Origin: Heliopora coerulea
Taxonomy: Eukaryota; Cnidaria; Anthozoa; Scleralcyonacea; Helioporidae
Reading direction: 5' to 3'
DNA length: 64,000 bases
Assembly: GCA_030142905.1 (NCBI GenBank)
Contig: JASJOG010000042.1
Span: forward strand, 1,242,501 to 1,306,500
This document shows positions 37,067-52,584 of the stretch, piece after piece. Under the pieces are notes generated by a model. It worked only from the letters and a program-made list of their open reading frames with translations, was not told where the DNA came from and ran no database searches. Position 1 is the first letter of the stretch, and the number at the start of each line of letters is the position of its first letter. The translations under genes and the position numbers were made by a program.

Positions 37067-37433
37067 GCAACTTGGTCCTGATGTCACAAACCATGCAATT
37101 ACAGATATAAGTTGTGTTTATGTCGTCTATAATCCACGTTTCCAAGAATTTTTTTACTTTGTAGAAAATGCACAAGAAATTTAGTCAGTATTAGGAGCTT
37201 TATAATAGTGTCTAAAATAACATAATTAGGCGTTGTCTCGCGTTTAGATTCTCGGTTTCGATTGAGCTTGTGTGTCACTGATGTCTTTTATAAATTTATA
37301 TCTTAATAACGATGTTAAAGACGTGAAGAACTTGTTTCAAAGGAAAAAAGATTATGTTTCTTTAAAACATCAGCTATAGATTTTCTAGGCGGAAAGCGCA
37401 GATAGATGTAAAATGAAGTTAAGTGCCCAACAT

Positions 37434-37719
37434 AAAATCTTAAGAAGAGCCATTGAGTCCTGCACATAGTCACGAGTCGTAGAATCTGACGTTTGGTTGT
37501 TCACATCACAACATCATCAGAGATAACTAATTAAAAATGCCTAAGCCTAGGTTTATAGTACAATTATTGACAAAATTGTAATACAAATCTAGGATTAGGC
37601 ATTTGTAATTGTCGGTTACTTATGATAATACTGTGAGGTCAACAACGAAACGTTAGATTCTATTAAACATTATATATTTCCTTACCTGTGTACGACTCGA
37701 TGGCTCTTCTTAAGATTTT
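37434..37719. repeat. inverted pair of hammerhead-like repeats
   Basis: AAAATCTTAAGAAGAGCCAT heads both arms in inverted orientation. The left copy (minus, 37482-37524) has CTGATGA, one extra T, stem GTTGT/ACAAC, CAAAC and GTC, with helix I ATCT/AGAT. The right copy (plus, 37621-37660) has TGATAA, ACAAC, an intact GAAAC and GTT. Together they imply a consensus hammerhead with a very short helix III, as described for Penelope-like elements. Neither copy has an intact core. Confidence 0.5.
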
Positions 37720-40700
37720 GTGCTGAGCTTTTATCTCCATTTTCAAGATAGTGTGACATGAGGAGGACGTATTTGAAAGGAATCTTTACAAACAAAAAAT
37801 TACAAATAATAGATTGATTATCTATGTGTATTTCCATAAAAGTCGTACTTAACATTTCAAACCAAGTGTAGAGCATAATCCTTTGCTCTAAATCAATGTT
37901 ACTATCCCATTACCACGTGCACAAAACTTAAAATTCGACATTTGCATTCTCGTCTACCAACAAATTCACGTTGTATCATGAGAGTACAGTCTGACTTAAA
38001 TGTAACCAAGTTAGTTAAAGAATTAGGGCCTTTCAGGTCTATTACGAAGCTACAAAACAATTTGCGCCTCTGATTCATAACTCTTTCAATAACTTCAGGA
38101 GATTCTAATTTGAATATGTATTCACGTGTAAATATTTGATCAGGGAGTGTTAATCTCTGCGCTTTCATATTTTTTGATCGCATTTTCTGGAATATTTCAT
38201 GTTCGGTTTTGCATGCCGGTCACATCGTTAAATTTTGGGTTTAAAATATATTGTTTTAAGATGATCTTATACAGCAAGGTTTTTAACGATGACTTTTAAC
38301 AAAACATGTTTCCCTAACAGAATTTCAAATCAATCGAAACTGTTCACAAATGGTACGTTACACGTATCAATTTTTTATGCGACATTCGTTGTGTTTAAAA
38401 TCGTGATCCTGTATCAAATCAACTTTAGATGTTCTCGAAACTTCGTTAAATTGTAATAATCTCTTTAAGAATCCAAATATTTGCTTCCCTGTAGGCAAAT
38501 ATCGAGAAACAAAGCAAGTAAATCTCCACACAAACTAGCCCTTTATGCCTCATGCCGTGAATCTTATGAACTGAAGGTGAGTATTGTTCCGTTATGTTTA
38601 ATTAATATATAGGTCAGATTGGCGACAATTTATATCCAATTAGACATTGAAGTCAACTTCAAAAACCCACCACGACAGTGAAGATCCGTTTTACCTTTAG
38701 GGACACCAGTTCATCTTGTGTAGGTAGTTGGCTTCCGTGACTGTTTCCATATTGCTCATACGAAAACGCACGCGATCTAGTTCTTTTGAGGAACGAGAAA
38801 AAAGCTCTCGAACAAGCACCCTTCAATTGTTTATTTTCCGGCTAAAGTTGCCTTTGTGTTCTCCAGAATTGTTGAAATGATTAGTTTCAGCAAATCATTA
38901 TAACGAACAAAGTGATTGAATGCTTATGGTTCAAAGACGACTGCCGATGAGGCGATGGAGGGTACAGGGATGTCTTCTATCCATACATCGGGTCATTCAC
39001 CCAGCATTATCCTTCATAAGAGAATAAACTACCAGTAATGCCTTGCCTCCTAATGAACTGAATCTTATCGTGTCACTGCTTAAAAGATCTGCCGACTCGG
39101 TGTTTAGTCACATATAATAAAGAACATATGATCTTAACTTTCTAATTCATCATTTTTTAGACGCTCTGATTTCCCGCCCTTCCAGTGTTATCTCGCCGCC
39201 CCATTCACACGTTCCAAAGTGAACGCGCATGATTTTGAAAACTAAGACAAACCATTTTCCAGAGAGTTTACTTTTTTGCACATCTCACAATTTGCCACAT
39301 AATCTTTACTAAAATGAGCGACAATTGTCGGTGTTAAGATGGCTTCCATAATATCCCATAAGAAATAGCAATTATCTTGTAATTCATCTGTAGTTCCGTT
39401 ACACGCAGCGCGGTTGAGGGATAATTAAACTTTGTTGTGTACCGCCTGCTAGCTTAGCTCACCACCAAGCTGTTTAGCTAAGCTATGAACAAATTTGACC
39501 GGGCAAAATCAATTGAACTGGCCGTAGTTGTAAATTGAAGCTTGCTCTGTGAATCTTCAACGGAAATGAGATCCCCCGTAGCACACCAAAATGAGTATTC
39601 ATCTGCACGAGGCTATTTGGCCTAGCTTCGGTATTTTCAGAACGCCACACCGCACTGTTTTTCTAATAGTCTGGCAAATATCTAAAATTTTTCATAAATT
39701 AAAAGCAGTTTACAAGCCGTGAGTTTGGTCTTATCATGCGAACACTGCTTCGGCCTCTCTCCCACTTTTCTTTGTTTAATCAAAACCAGCCACTTGTTTC
39801 GCGCCGGCGCTTCCACACCTTTGTTGTGTGTTTTTCATTAAATTTATTTACTTAACTTTACCGATTATCCACTCAGACAACATTAAACTTTAGGGCCGAA
39901 AATAATTTCCCGATGATACCATCCAACCATTTTCCGCACAAGTTCTACGTCTGCTTAAGGCTTAATGCCGGCCTAATTCCTCTCGGTTTCCTAGTCGAAA
40001 AAATTATCATGATCCGAGGCATTCTCTGGCGGCAGTTTAAGTGGCATTCTGAAATCTATACTTTACTCTAAATGGACGATCCTTCGACCCTTCGCTTACT
40101 CGGCCGATGACTGGTTACTTAATTTTGTCACATTCGGATACAAGTTGTCGTCGGTCAATTCAGTTAAATGACGTACAGCTCAGGAGTGGAAGCTGAGCAG
40201 ATTGGTGTAGGTTTGGATATTGTACGTATAGTTGCCCAGCGCGGCTGAATGTTTTATGCAAGACACAAATTAATCTTGCCGTTTAAAGCTTAAGTGAATC
40301 ACAATAACGTTGTATTGTTGGTAACCAGCTGTTTATTAGTATTTATTTAAGTAATCGTTGAATTTATGGACTCTTGCAGTTGGTAAACACGCTCACACGC
40401 AGCTTTGCACATCGTTCACACATGCTGGCTAACATCGCCGGTGTTTTTCTGGAAACGTGGCAAGCTTCGCAATAAAAGATGAACGGCCACGACTTTTTCA
40501 TCCACGCTCAGCTCTTATAATACTCCTGCAGAAAGTAACTTCTCCTTTCGGTAGAGAGTAAATTACAATTTCGCTATAATTTTGAGATCTACTGCACCAC
40601 AAAAAATTTAACTCATTGTTCAATGTAACTGTGATTCGGTCTCCGACACAAGTTTACTTGTTACTTAGTAAAACTTCAGTTCTTTGTTGTTTTTTACCTA

Positions 40701-42010
40701 CAAAATTAATCACACCTAATTTGTTTTCTAGCATTATCTTCATCTTATTCCCTGCTATTCACACCGAGGTTAAATATCTGGGAACAAAATGGTATAACAT
40801 CTCTTTATTAATCCAGCATTCAATGCATTGATCCGAGAGGCATTCGCGTACTTTTTGAAGAATTTTGCGCCTCTCTGTTATATCTTATCCAGGGTAAACC
40901 ATTCCTGCTTTGTCGAATGGTGATTTAAATCCATCTTTATTCCAATTCACCCAGTCAATCGCGTTATAACATTATCAATCCATATAAAAGCATTATTCAC
41001 ACGAATACTATTCTTGCGATAAAACATGAAGTAGTTGGTATATTCTTGACGGCAAATTTCTGTTCTTGACTTAAACAATTCTCCTAAATCTGCGTGTAAA
41101 ACATGCCGACAGTTCTTAAGCATTTGCCTTGGTTACGAGTGATAGTCAGGGGAGATATCTGAGGAGGGAGGCTGTTAGACGGATTTAGGACCACGTCGCA
41201 TACGATGTATTTTCATCTCTGCGAGAGATCTAGCGCAACGTTAATATTTCAATCGCCCCGTGAGTCTTAGACCCAATTGTTGGTATGTCTTATTTGAAAG
41301 CCGAACAAACGAGAACTGGTCGCTTCAGTTTGATATACCATTTTTACGTCGGAGCACGATTAGGTATTCTATTCTCCTATATAACATTAAAGATATCCAT
41401 ATTTGTATGAAAATCTCCACAAAAACGGTCAAACAATCCTGAAATGGGATTCTCCAAGGAGGGTTGCATGTTGGGAACCTTGGACATAAAGGGTCACCGT
41501 AGCTGATCTTGTTAGCAGGGCTGAGGAAAAATGTCGTCAGAAATCACCAAAAATAGCCCAGAATTGAACGTGAGCCATCCGCATTGTGGTCAAAAGATGT
41601 TCTGTATACTCATATCAGACGATTTTCCTTTGCTTAGAACTGCTACATTAATACGCTTGACAGAATTAACATACAGACTGAAAAACGTTTAATTCAAAGT
41701 ATTCTTAGTATGTTGGTGGCTAAGGCGGCATGACTGTCACCATGAGAAAAGGCCTTTCCAACAGGTGAACCTATTTAAATGGAATTTTGGACAAGATTTA
41801 TAACTTCGGCATTTTGTTTTCGGAAAAGTTGATCTTGCGATGCAAAACTGTATGGGATAACCTTTGTGTCGAGGAAACTTATAGTCCAAACTGGAAACAT
41901 GTCCGTTGCCTCGCGCGACTGTTGTCACACTTCGCGAGAAAACTCACAGCTACACAGAGGAACCTTCGCAACGAGTAAAATAAAATGAAGCAAACGTTCA
42001 ATATTCTTCC
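37720..42010. other. gene-free stretch downstream of NK1
   Basis: No exon, tRNA or transposon was recognised. A 9-bp perfect stem AGCTTAGCT/AGCTAAGCT with a 16-nt loop lies at 39451-39484. Confidence 0.35.
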
Positions 42011-42016
42011 AAATAA

Positions 42017-42022
42017 TTTATT
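42017..42022 (-). terminator. candidate polyadenylation signal for NK1
   Basis: Plus-strand tttatt reads AATAAA on the minus strand, about 515 bp downstream of the NK1 stop codon. A variant ATTAAA at 42526-42531 sits only 4 nt past the stop, so the distal site is more plausible. Cleavage position is not visible. Confidence 0.3.
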
Positions 42023-42534
42023 TACAAGGTGTTAATTTTTCCAAAGAGTGCAATTTACGTACGAATAGTTCAATCATATTGTTCAGAAAATTATTCCCAT
42101 TTGGAAGATTAACTTTAAAACGGATAGCGAAACAACCGAAGTGTTACTCCTATCAACGTAATCAAAATCTTTTGCACAAAATCCATTCAAAACTTGATGG
42201 GTATCTCTTTTTTTCCTTTATGTCATATACACAACTAGGTAAAAATCACATCCGACCGACGATTTCTTGAACTTTGTACAATGTGTTCGGGCAATGTGTT
42301 CTCAACAGATAGCTTCAGACGGGAAGAGGTGGTCAGATCTTGCCTTTGAACTGTTTCCCTTTGAAATTTTCGAGATGTAAGATCTCTTTCCTGAGCAAAA
42401 AAACATGACTCTGGAGTTCCTGAAACAGTTTTCTCCGCTTTGGAGGGAAGAGCAGGGCAATCCGCGGTCTTCAGTCATTTTGCCAGCATCAACCTTTTCT
42501 CAAGAAGTCATTCCTTTGGTGATTTTTTAATCTG

Positions 42535-43983
<1,449 letters not shown>

Positions 43984-44061
43984 CTTCTCGTCGGACCGTT
44001 CTTGCCAGGGTCTCTGAAGATCTCTGGGTATGGTGCTTGAACGCAAGACACGTCTGACAGT

Positions 44062-44156
44062 CTACTGAAGACTCCCGTGAGAGGAGAGCTGATTTCCCCT
44101 CATCCGCCTGTCTGCGGGTAACAACGGGGGGTGAATTGCTTCGTATGAATTATACT
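44062..44156 (-). promoter_or_regulatory. possible NK1 leader and TATA-like promoter
   Basis: A TATAAT-like box (plus-strand attata, 44149-44154) lies about 165 bp upstream of the NK1 ATG, implying a leader of roughly 135 nt. The in-frame TAG at 44062-44064 closes the frame upstream of the chosen start. Motif evidence only. Confidence 0.25.
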
Positions 44157-44159
44157 TTA

Positions 44160-47100
44160 CCGCACAATGCTTTGCCAAAGATGTTTGATTTGATTACTAA
44201 AGCGGCAGTAATTACCTGTCAAATTACCTAAATAAGCTGACAGCCACAAGTGGTGATGAGTTGTCAGACCGATTAGCACTAAAAGATCTCGAGTGGCCAC
44301 TTCAAACCGATTAGCTTTGCCCTCCAACAAACAAGCAGGAATATGACTACGGAGACCATTTTCGCTGTTTTCGAATGAAATGGACAGAACGAACGGGTTT
44401 GCATCCGCCGATGACGACAAGAACAAACAAAGGCAGAGTAGGGCGTGCAAGTGAGTGCATTTTTCCCATTTAAAAACAAGCTTTATCATTGGCCGAATTA
44501 ATCCTAACTCATGTTTAACCGACAACGTGTGATCTCGCCGACAAAGTCTATGTCTTTGTGTTTTCTTGAGTCAGTTATTTCAATAGAGTTCATTCTTAGT
44601 TGCTCACTCCTTTAATCTTTTATCTGCTTTTCATCTAGTAAGATTTCCAGCAAGCTCTTCTCTTGTTTGTTTTTGAGTTGCCCCGACCGCAGATTGGCTC
44701 GCCTGTCTTGCGCTGTCCCACGTCGACTACATGTGGTGAAACAACTGAGTCAGCGCCTCATGATCGGGAGAGCGTCATCGAACAGCAATTTAACGAGTTA
44801 CTTGGGTTTCAACTGGGCAAAACGAGCCCTTAAACAATTGGGCTATTCATATGCAGATCATTTCCCTTTAATGCGACATTGACCAACCTAGAACGCAAAA
44901 ACTGACATCGTCAACAGCCGCGGCAACAAGAAAACCAACTACAAAAAGACGTCATAGCGCCTCGTCATTGTGGCCACACAGTAAATGTGTTATTTCAATA
45001 TTTGTACAGCACACTTTCGTTCACACATTCGATGTTCGTTGGCCGAAAGCATTTTCATTCACTAGAGCAGCCATTTAGATTCTCAAGAATCGAGACACAT
45101 GTTGAATGAATAAGACTAGTATAAGGTTTCGGAACCGAAAAGTGGGTTTCCATATGTTATGAATCGAGTGGCCTTCCCTTTGAGGGCAAAAAATGAAATT
45201 TGCCGAATACGGCGAAGTTCCACAATTGGATGTCTGTTTTGAAAATTACCCAAGTTTTGGTAAGTTTCAAAGCTTGTGGTTTTCGTTCTTATGTAGCGGG
45301 TTAGATTCATCTATTTCCGCCACGAATCAAATGGAACAGGTTCGTTTGCTGGAGTAATCAGAAAGCTCTGTTTGATTTCTCTTTGAGTGTTTGCGATAAC
45401 ACTTTGAATCTATTATCGTCCTCATAACAATGCTAATAACTTTAGCAATTAGGAACAATATGGACATTGATAAAACATTTAGAAGGTAATGTACCCGTTA
45501 CAACGCCTAGTGCCCGGCTAATGGACCTGATGTTCGGGAACGCTGTTATCGAACGTAAAATTCGAAGTAGACAAAAAATGGAAAAGAAACTGAAACATTG
45601 TTAAAAAGCCTTTTTTGACCCCCCTTCGTTCACTTAGCGTCTTCTGGACAATTCAATTTTTTTGTATTATTGAATGGTTAAGTTTCAATTATCTGGTATT
45701 GTTTACCTGACAACAATGTTAGTTGGGTTTAGAGACCGTTTCTCATTTCTTTCTGTTTCAGCTCTTTGCGAATTCGATTTGTCCTTTTCACGATTTCTGA
45801 GATGAACTTCATTTTGCCCTGGACTTAACATTCACATGGAGTCATTCACCCAGCTCTAGTTCGTGAAGCTTCAGACTTAAACAAGCGGCAGTTAAAAGAT
45901 TTCTTAATATTTTGATTTCTGTGGAATCTTATAACCTCCTTTGTCCTGAGACAATAAATACATCAGCCAACGCATATTAACAGAAATGTCTACCGGAAAT
46001 TAAACCATTAACTTCAGAAGCACCGAAGTAAGCACCTGACGGTCCTTGACTGTGGGACGCTTAACGCGCCCGCAATCTGAATAGCTCGTAAATAGTACAG
46101 GCCGTGCTTATCTAGCCCTAAAATAGAACCTTTCGTCCAGATTTAGTCTGGCGAAAGATCGCTAAATGGATTAGGAGTCTGTTTGAGGTCAACTACTAGA
46201 CGTGACTCATTAATTTTCACTTGGTCTGCCGTTTTAAATGTAGTTCCCCCAGTGGATATGAAAACATCGGCTTTCTTTGGGGAAAACTGGCGAATCGAGC
46301 GCCTGGTATGAAAGGAATTGTAAATTACGAAGACAAACAAATACTACAGAAAAGTGCCTTCTTATTTTAAGGCCAATTACAGATCATTAAGGTGACTTGA
46401 CTTATTTAATTGTCCATAACGCTCTCATCAATAAGTCTCATCTCAATGCACACGTGGAATAGCATTTTAAAGCGGGCGATGTTAAGGATGGATTAGAAAT
46501 CGTGCGTGCTTAGTAGTGGTAACTGTGTTATCATTTAAACAGAAGTTAACCGTTTGACATCTTGCAGGGAAGTTAATCGTGAGGGGACATTAGTGAAGTG
46601 GCTTTCTGCGTTAATTGCTCAGTTCTTGCCATAAGCACTGCTCATTACGGGGGTAATGAGGGACAGGCGTAATCCTGCAATCGGGTCATTCGCATTGTTA
46701 ATCAAAGCGAAACTTGTTTGCACGCTGTTCTTAAACATCACTTAATCTCCTTGTGATATTGGGCTGATGGTAATCAGTCGTTAAGCGAAGAACTACCTTG
46801 ACATGAGTGTGTGCCACTCGAACAACTGTGGAAAATAAACCTTCTAACATAATCTGTCTTGCTCCAATCGATTCTTCCACGGTGTCCGTCTCAGCTGAAT
46901 TACTCTCACTGCTGCAAGGCCATTGATTCACTCGCGGCGTAAGCTGTCATTGAAAACCTGGACAATAGTTATTCTCGTTAAGTTTAGTTTGAAGTAGTTT
47001 CTATTGTAAATCAAAATCATGTGTTCACTAATTACGTTCGTTGAGATTGCCGTGGACATCACAGACCAAACGAATTGCTCAAACTGTTGTCGATCAATGT

Positions 47101-50100
47101 ATTGACGTTCAGACGCGGTAAAACGCAATAGCCGCATTAAATAGTCGTTTTCAAAAATTTAACTAAATATTGAGTAAGTATTTGACGGGAATGTAAACTA
47201 GTCGTCTTTTTCTGTTAACGTTACTGGGAAAAATTTTCGTGACATTTAAAACATCTCGTAAGACAGACCGGGCGCTGTTAGTGCCGTTTACCCAAGTATA
47301 ACACGGTTATCAGAGTGCCAGTTGAACCGTCAGCTCTCATTATTTGTAACAGGGAATATAATAAACAAGTAATCAGGTTTTTAACTTGAAATGCCCCGGT
47401 TATTTTATTGCGCACTGTATGTGATAATGAAACAATTTATATCTAGTAACATCACCTTGGAACACACTCACTCGCTTTTAGCTGTACGTTATAAACAGCC
47501 AATCAATTTCGTAAACACTAAAACGAGGAACCCTACGTCAACATTCGAAAATAAGGGCGGATAAATTTTAGACGGTACGAATAACGTTGATATGCGCTGA
47601 TTAATAATCGCAACAAGGGTTGATCAACAACGAATTGTTCTCCCGTTGAGTTTGTTTGGCTTGCAATATTTGCTCTCAAAGAGATCATTGGCATTTTCAT
47701 TTCCTCTATGTGAAAAGAAAATATCCTTTCTTTAATTCAGCAGAACAATTACTTGAGTATTTTAATGAGGACTCCCACCTTCCAGTTGTAATAACAATTT
47801 GGAATAACAACACAATGCCGGCAAATATACTCGTACAGAAGTCCATGCTCAAAACAAATAGTTCTGTTTAATTGGCTTTCCTTTTAGATACTTGAGAGGA
47901 AAAAAAGGAGTTTTTTCTGGTACTTTACAAAAATATCATCCATAAATGTCTCGCATTTAAAAAGTGCTTTTTAAATAACTGAAGATTTTGCTTGTTTTCC
48001 ATTGTGTGAAGGTACCAGCGAAAACGAAGACTGTTTTTCCGTATTATTGTAAAGAGTTTGCGCAGATTAATTGCAAAGAATGAATAGCAAATTATAGGAA
48101 ACAACGTGTATTGATTGAAGTGATGTTTCGTAAAAAGTATCTCTACGTAAACAAACTGTTTGCGATCGAGCCATGGATAACTGTTTGCAACAGTTGGCAA
48201 CGGACGTAAGATTTCAAATGTAAAGCAGTCGTATCTGGGAAGTCGGAGTTCGTTCTTTTTGATGCCAGCTATATTGACTTTTCGTTTATTGCATCATATT
48301 GAGGTTCCACAATCTGTAGGATTACAGTTGGTGTTCAAATCGATCCTTAGAAGGGAAACTCGCACTGTGACTGAAGCGGAGCACTCGATTTAGGAGAATT
48401 TATGACAGACATTATTGTTAAGAAATACATAATGCTTTTTCGTATTCGGATACCGTTCTTCAAGCAAACGGTATGCTGCGAACTGAGGAAAACTGTTAAA
48501 ATAAAATAAGATTAAATAACATAAACAATAAGCCTCTGGGCGTGTTACGTTTAGTGTCACTTCGTGTTACACAAACCGACGCACGCATTAAAAACAAGCA
48601 CTCCGTGCTTCTTTTATGAAACAATAAAAACAAATCAGCAATACAAGCGTAAAACGGTTTGGCGGAAAATTTCCCGATTTTGGATACTGCTTTTCAGTAA
48701 CCAGTGTTAGCAAAGACGAACTCTCGCGCGATACAAGTTATTTGTTGATAATATACATTAAAAATATTGCTTAGTTTTTAATTGCAATTTCAAGGCAATA
48801 CTGCGTCAAAAAAGACATTCCATTTTCAATGGTGTGCTTATAAAGTATTACCTTAAGAATATCAGATAATTTGGAGAAGTTACAGCCGAAAGTAATGACT
48901 GGGATTTCAAGGAGATTTTCTTTGGTAAGTGAAAGTACAATTGAGGACTGAAATCACTATTCTTTAATTTTTATCGTGTATATTGGTAATAGGTTGTCAC
49001 GCGGTTTCTCGGTCAATTTCAAATTAACTTACACTCATGTGTTTCTGAAAGAGCCTAAATTATGTTTACCGTGCGGGATCACACTATGTTGGGCTCTTCA
49101 AAAAATACACTGGTTCAAATTGACTCTAAATTGAACTCGAAGCCGTCAGTTTACCAAAACACATGATGATCGGGCCATGACGTGGTAAGTTAAGAAAGTT
49201 ATAGTGGTAGCTACTTCTAAGTGGTAAGTTGGCCCGCGACATTTGGTTTACTATGTCGGATATAAAACCCGTAAATGAAAGGTCGCGGGATTCAACACCG
49301 GTCGTGATCTGTTGGACTTCTTCCTTTCCTGAAATCGTCTCTTACGTGATTGATCATGGCAATTGAGATGGTTAGTACTTTCATGGTCAGAAGTCGATTT
49401 ATGGACTGAACCTTGACTTCATTAACACCACGATGAAAAGCATCACCATTTCTGGCTTTCGAAGCTACTATCCCCATCATCATATTCGCTGATAAACTTA
49501 AAATTTTGAGGTCACTGAAAAATGATGAGTCAGTTGTATACAATTTGTTCTTATATACAAAGTTTCCTGTTGCTCCTAAGTAAAATAGATAAAACTTTGC
49601 TCCATGTTTACTTTGACTGGAATTGGTTCCAAGGTCCGAAGATTCAAAAGTTGATTAGTTTCCCTCCTGGACTAGGGGAAATTTTTTGAAGAAGATTTGA
49701 GCATACTAGTGGAATGGATTTCAAAAAAGGTTTTATACAGACTCTGAAATTTCAACGCGTAACTGATAATCTTGAATTTAACGCTAATCCTCGTTTGAAC
49801 AACGAGAGCCAGAATGACAAAATTACCAAATGACTTGTGGTGTGGAGATACAAGTTAAATTTTACGTTATGGATGGAATTCTTGTAACTATTGCACCATT
49901 CCTGTCTATGTACAAAGTATACCGCTTTCACCAGCGGACTCAAGCAAGCATTTAAATGTACAAAACTTCTGTCGTATACTGGAATAATCATCGTGAAGAT
50001 ATAGATTCAATTTATGACATGGCACCTTCTTTTGTTGTATTTGTGATAGCTACCCCGTCTAGCCTGATTTGAAATGAGAAATTCTTTTGAATTTCTTACA

Positions 50101-52580
50101 GAACAACGAGGATCCATAATGGGGGCTCTAATTGATATGAAAGAATGTTAAATAAGGCGTCATTTACAAGTAAGGCTTGTAGATTGTCTTAGTAATAGAT
50201 ACAATATGAGCGATCTGTATGGGATTTACCAGGCGAGCCGTATTAAATTGCATACAAATTGGACGCGAATATTGTATCTTTCATAAAATACGAATACATT
50301 TAAATGGCCATGTTTGTCGGTTATTTTAAAGTTTCGGTAAATTTTAACGTAGAAAATCGAAGGGAAAAGTTCATAATTCTAATTATTATTCTCAATCCGA
50401 TTTACAGAATACTAATTAGGAGCCAAAATCTTTTGTGTTTTCCTCGTGAATTATTAATGAGTTTTTTAAGTAATGAAATTAATATTCGATTTTCATTCTT
50501 TGAACTTTTCATGGCGATAATGCAAATAACAACTGATGGTTTGTGCAGGCATTACTTAAATTGCTTAATGCTGATCATTTAATGATGAAGATCTGAGTCA
50601 ACAGGCCGAAAGCTCAGCATTAAGTCATTTGCGTGGTCTATCTGCAAACTATCAGTTCTTATTAAATTTTCGCAGACCAGACTTTGTTTTTTTTTATCAC
50701 TTACATGCGAAAAGAGATCTTTATCTTCAGTTTTTCGAGTGTACGGATTCTGTTATTCTTCCTCAGGTTGGACATTGTGCTATCCTTTCCAACCGTTCAG
50801 TTCTTAAACCATAGTTGTTTACATTTGACCAATTACTTGATGACTTCTTATGAGATTCTGTTAGTTTTGTTTTGTTTTGTGTTTTTCTTTACTCTTCATG
50901 CAGCTTACCACGCAGTTTATTTAGCTGCCTACGCACCTATTCAATAACCCATTTAAATCATTCTTTGATAATTTATTGTAAATGTTTCAGTGCAAAAACT
51001 GTTTAATTTTTGTTTCATTTTGTTCAACCAATATTATACTTCGTGAAGCATTTACGGAATGTTTTGAGAAAATCATTTTCAATATTGAGTAATCAATAGA
51101 ATGATGCTTTGTCGGTACGAATCCTTGGCCACTTTGTTAAACCTTCATCTTGCATTCGTCCTTGAATCAAAAACATGCAATTCTTCAAAGGCATCCAAAG
51201 ACATATGAGCCAAATTAACCTTCTACTTAATCTAATCAAGTTGTTTAAGGATTTCAAAAGATTACTCTGTCGGCTTATTTGAAGGTTGCACGCTGCCGAG
51301 CACCGATTCACCTTAAAAAAGAGCTAGATTTCCCGTTTCGGACATGAATTCAATTACCTGGCCATTTCTTTCAGAAAATGTCACTAATGCTCTTCAACCA
51401 GCAGAGAAGAGTTGAATCTATCCCTATATCTTAACGACTGAAGCCTGTTGTGGAAAATATGCGAATCCAATGGCTGCTTTTACCTGCAGCAGGTCGATTG
51501 GTTAGCGGCATGGCTATTTAAAAGAGGTACGTTTCGTACCCCTGGCTGGGCCTGTTGTCAACAAACTAACTTAGTTGTTATCTATATTTTCTTCAATTTA
51601 CCATACAGTCTGATATTATCAGATGCCGATATGCCCAGAAAGAACGCACGTGTTGCGAAGAGATTTGAGATTTTAATTCTTCCACTAATCGAATTCTATA
51701 GTGAATGGAATATCGTCAAATTATCGCGAGAACTGCTCTTTGAAAAAACCCGACCGTTGGTTTGTCAAGACTTGGAGCTTGGCTCTTAACGACCCATCGA
51801 CGTCCTGTATACATTGGACACAATTATCTCAATCCACAATTTAAGGGTAGAGTTGAATTCTTCATTGTTAAAATCAAGGTTTTGTGAATTCATGGGATCA
51901 ATTTTGTATAGATAGACCAAGCTATACTTTCATTTGATGAGTGTTATATATGTTGATGCAGTGTCGTCTACTCTTCATGTCTGAAGCATAAGGAAACTCA
52001 TACGTAATTCTTCCCTCTTTTTGAAAGTTCTCAGTGTATTTTAATCATTTCCATTGATACAATTAACGTATATAGACACGATAACGTGTGATGCAGACAT
52101 CAAGGAAGATGGCGTGGTAAAGAAAACATCTGAAGAGTGGATCTTCGATCGGTATTTTTAATTTTAAAGGATATAGTTCATTTTGTGAAAATATACGATA
52201 AAATACGATAAAATCACAGTTAGTGGTGCTGATATATATATATATGTATATATATACATATATATGTAAAATACATCCAAACATCCAACATGCACTTATA
52301 TCCCACGGTAAGAGCTACTTGTTGGCTAGAAATGAACAGAGTTTAGGTTTGCATATTCGTATAATCGAACGTATATACTAGCTAACCAATAACGTCCAGT
52401 AATCGCCTCAGGGATTTGCCAGGTAGAATTAAGATTGTGCTCCACCTAATCTGCTGCAATTGAGTTGCTGCTTAAAGTCATTCTTCTTATACCATCCCAC
52501 TCTCCCCAGACAGCATTGTTATGCCTAAACTCCAGTTAAAAACATTTACGATTGGTATTTTACCCTAATCACTAATCTGT
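44160..52580. other. NK1 upstream flank, gene- and repeat-poor
   Basis: About 8 kb with no recognisable gene and few repeats, only short TA tracts near 52230-52270. Long unique A+T-rich DNA beside a developmental regulator could hold enhancers; that is inference only. Confidence 0.4.
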
Positions 52581-52584
52581 TACA

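Noticed and set aside
43984..44046. NK1 start at 44046
   Set aside because: The first codon there is TTG, not ATG. The first in-frame ATG is 43981-43983, with an in-frame stop upstream at 44062-44064.
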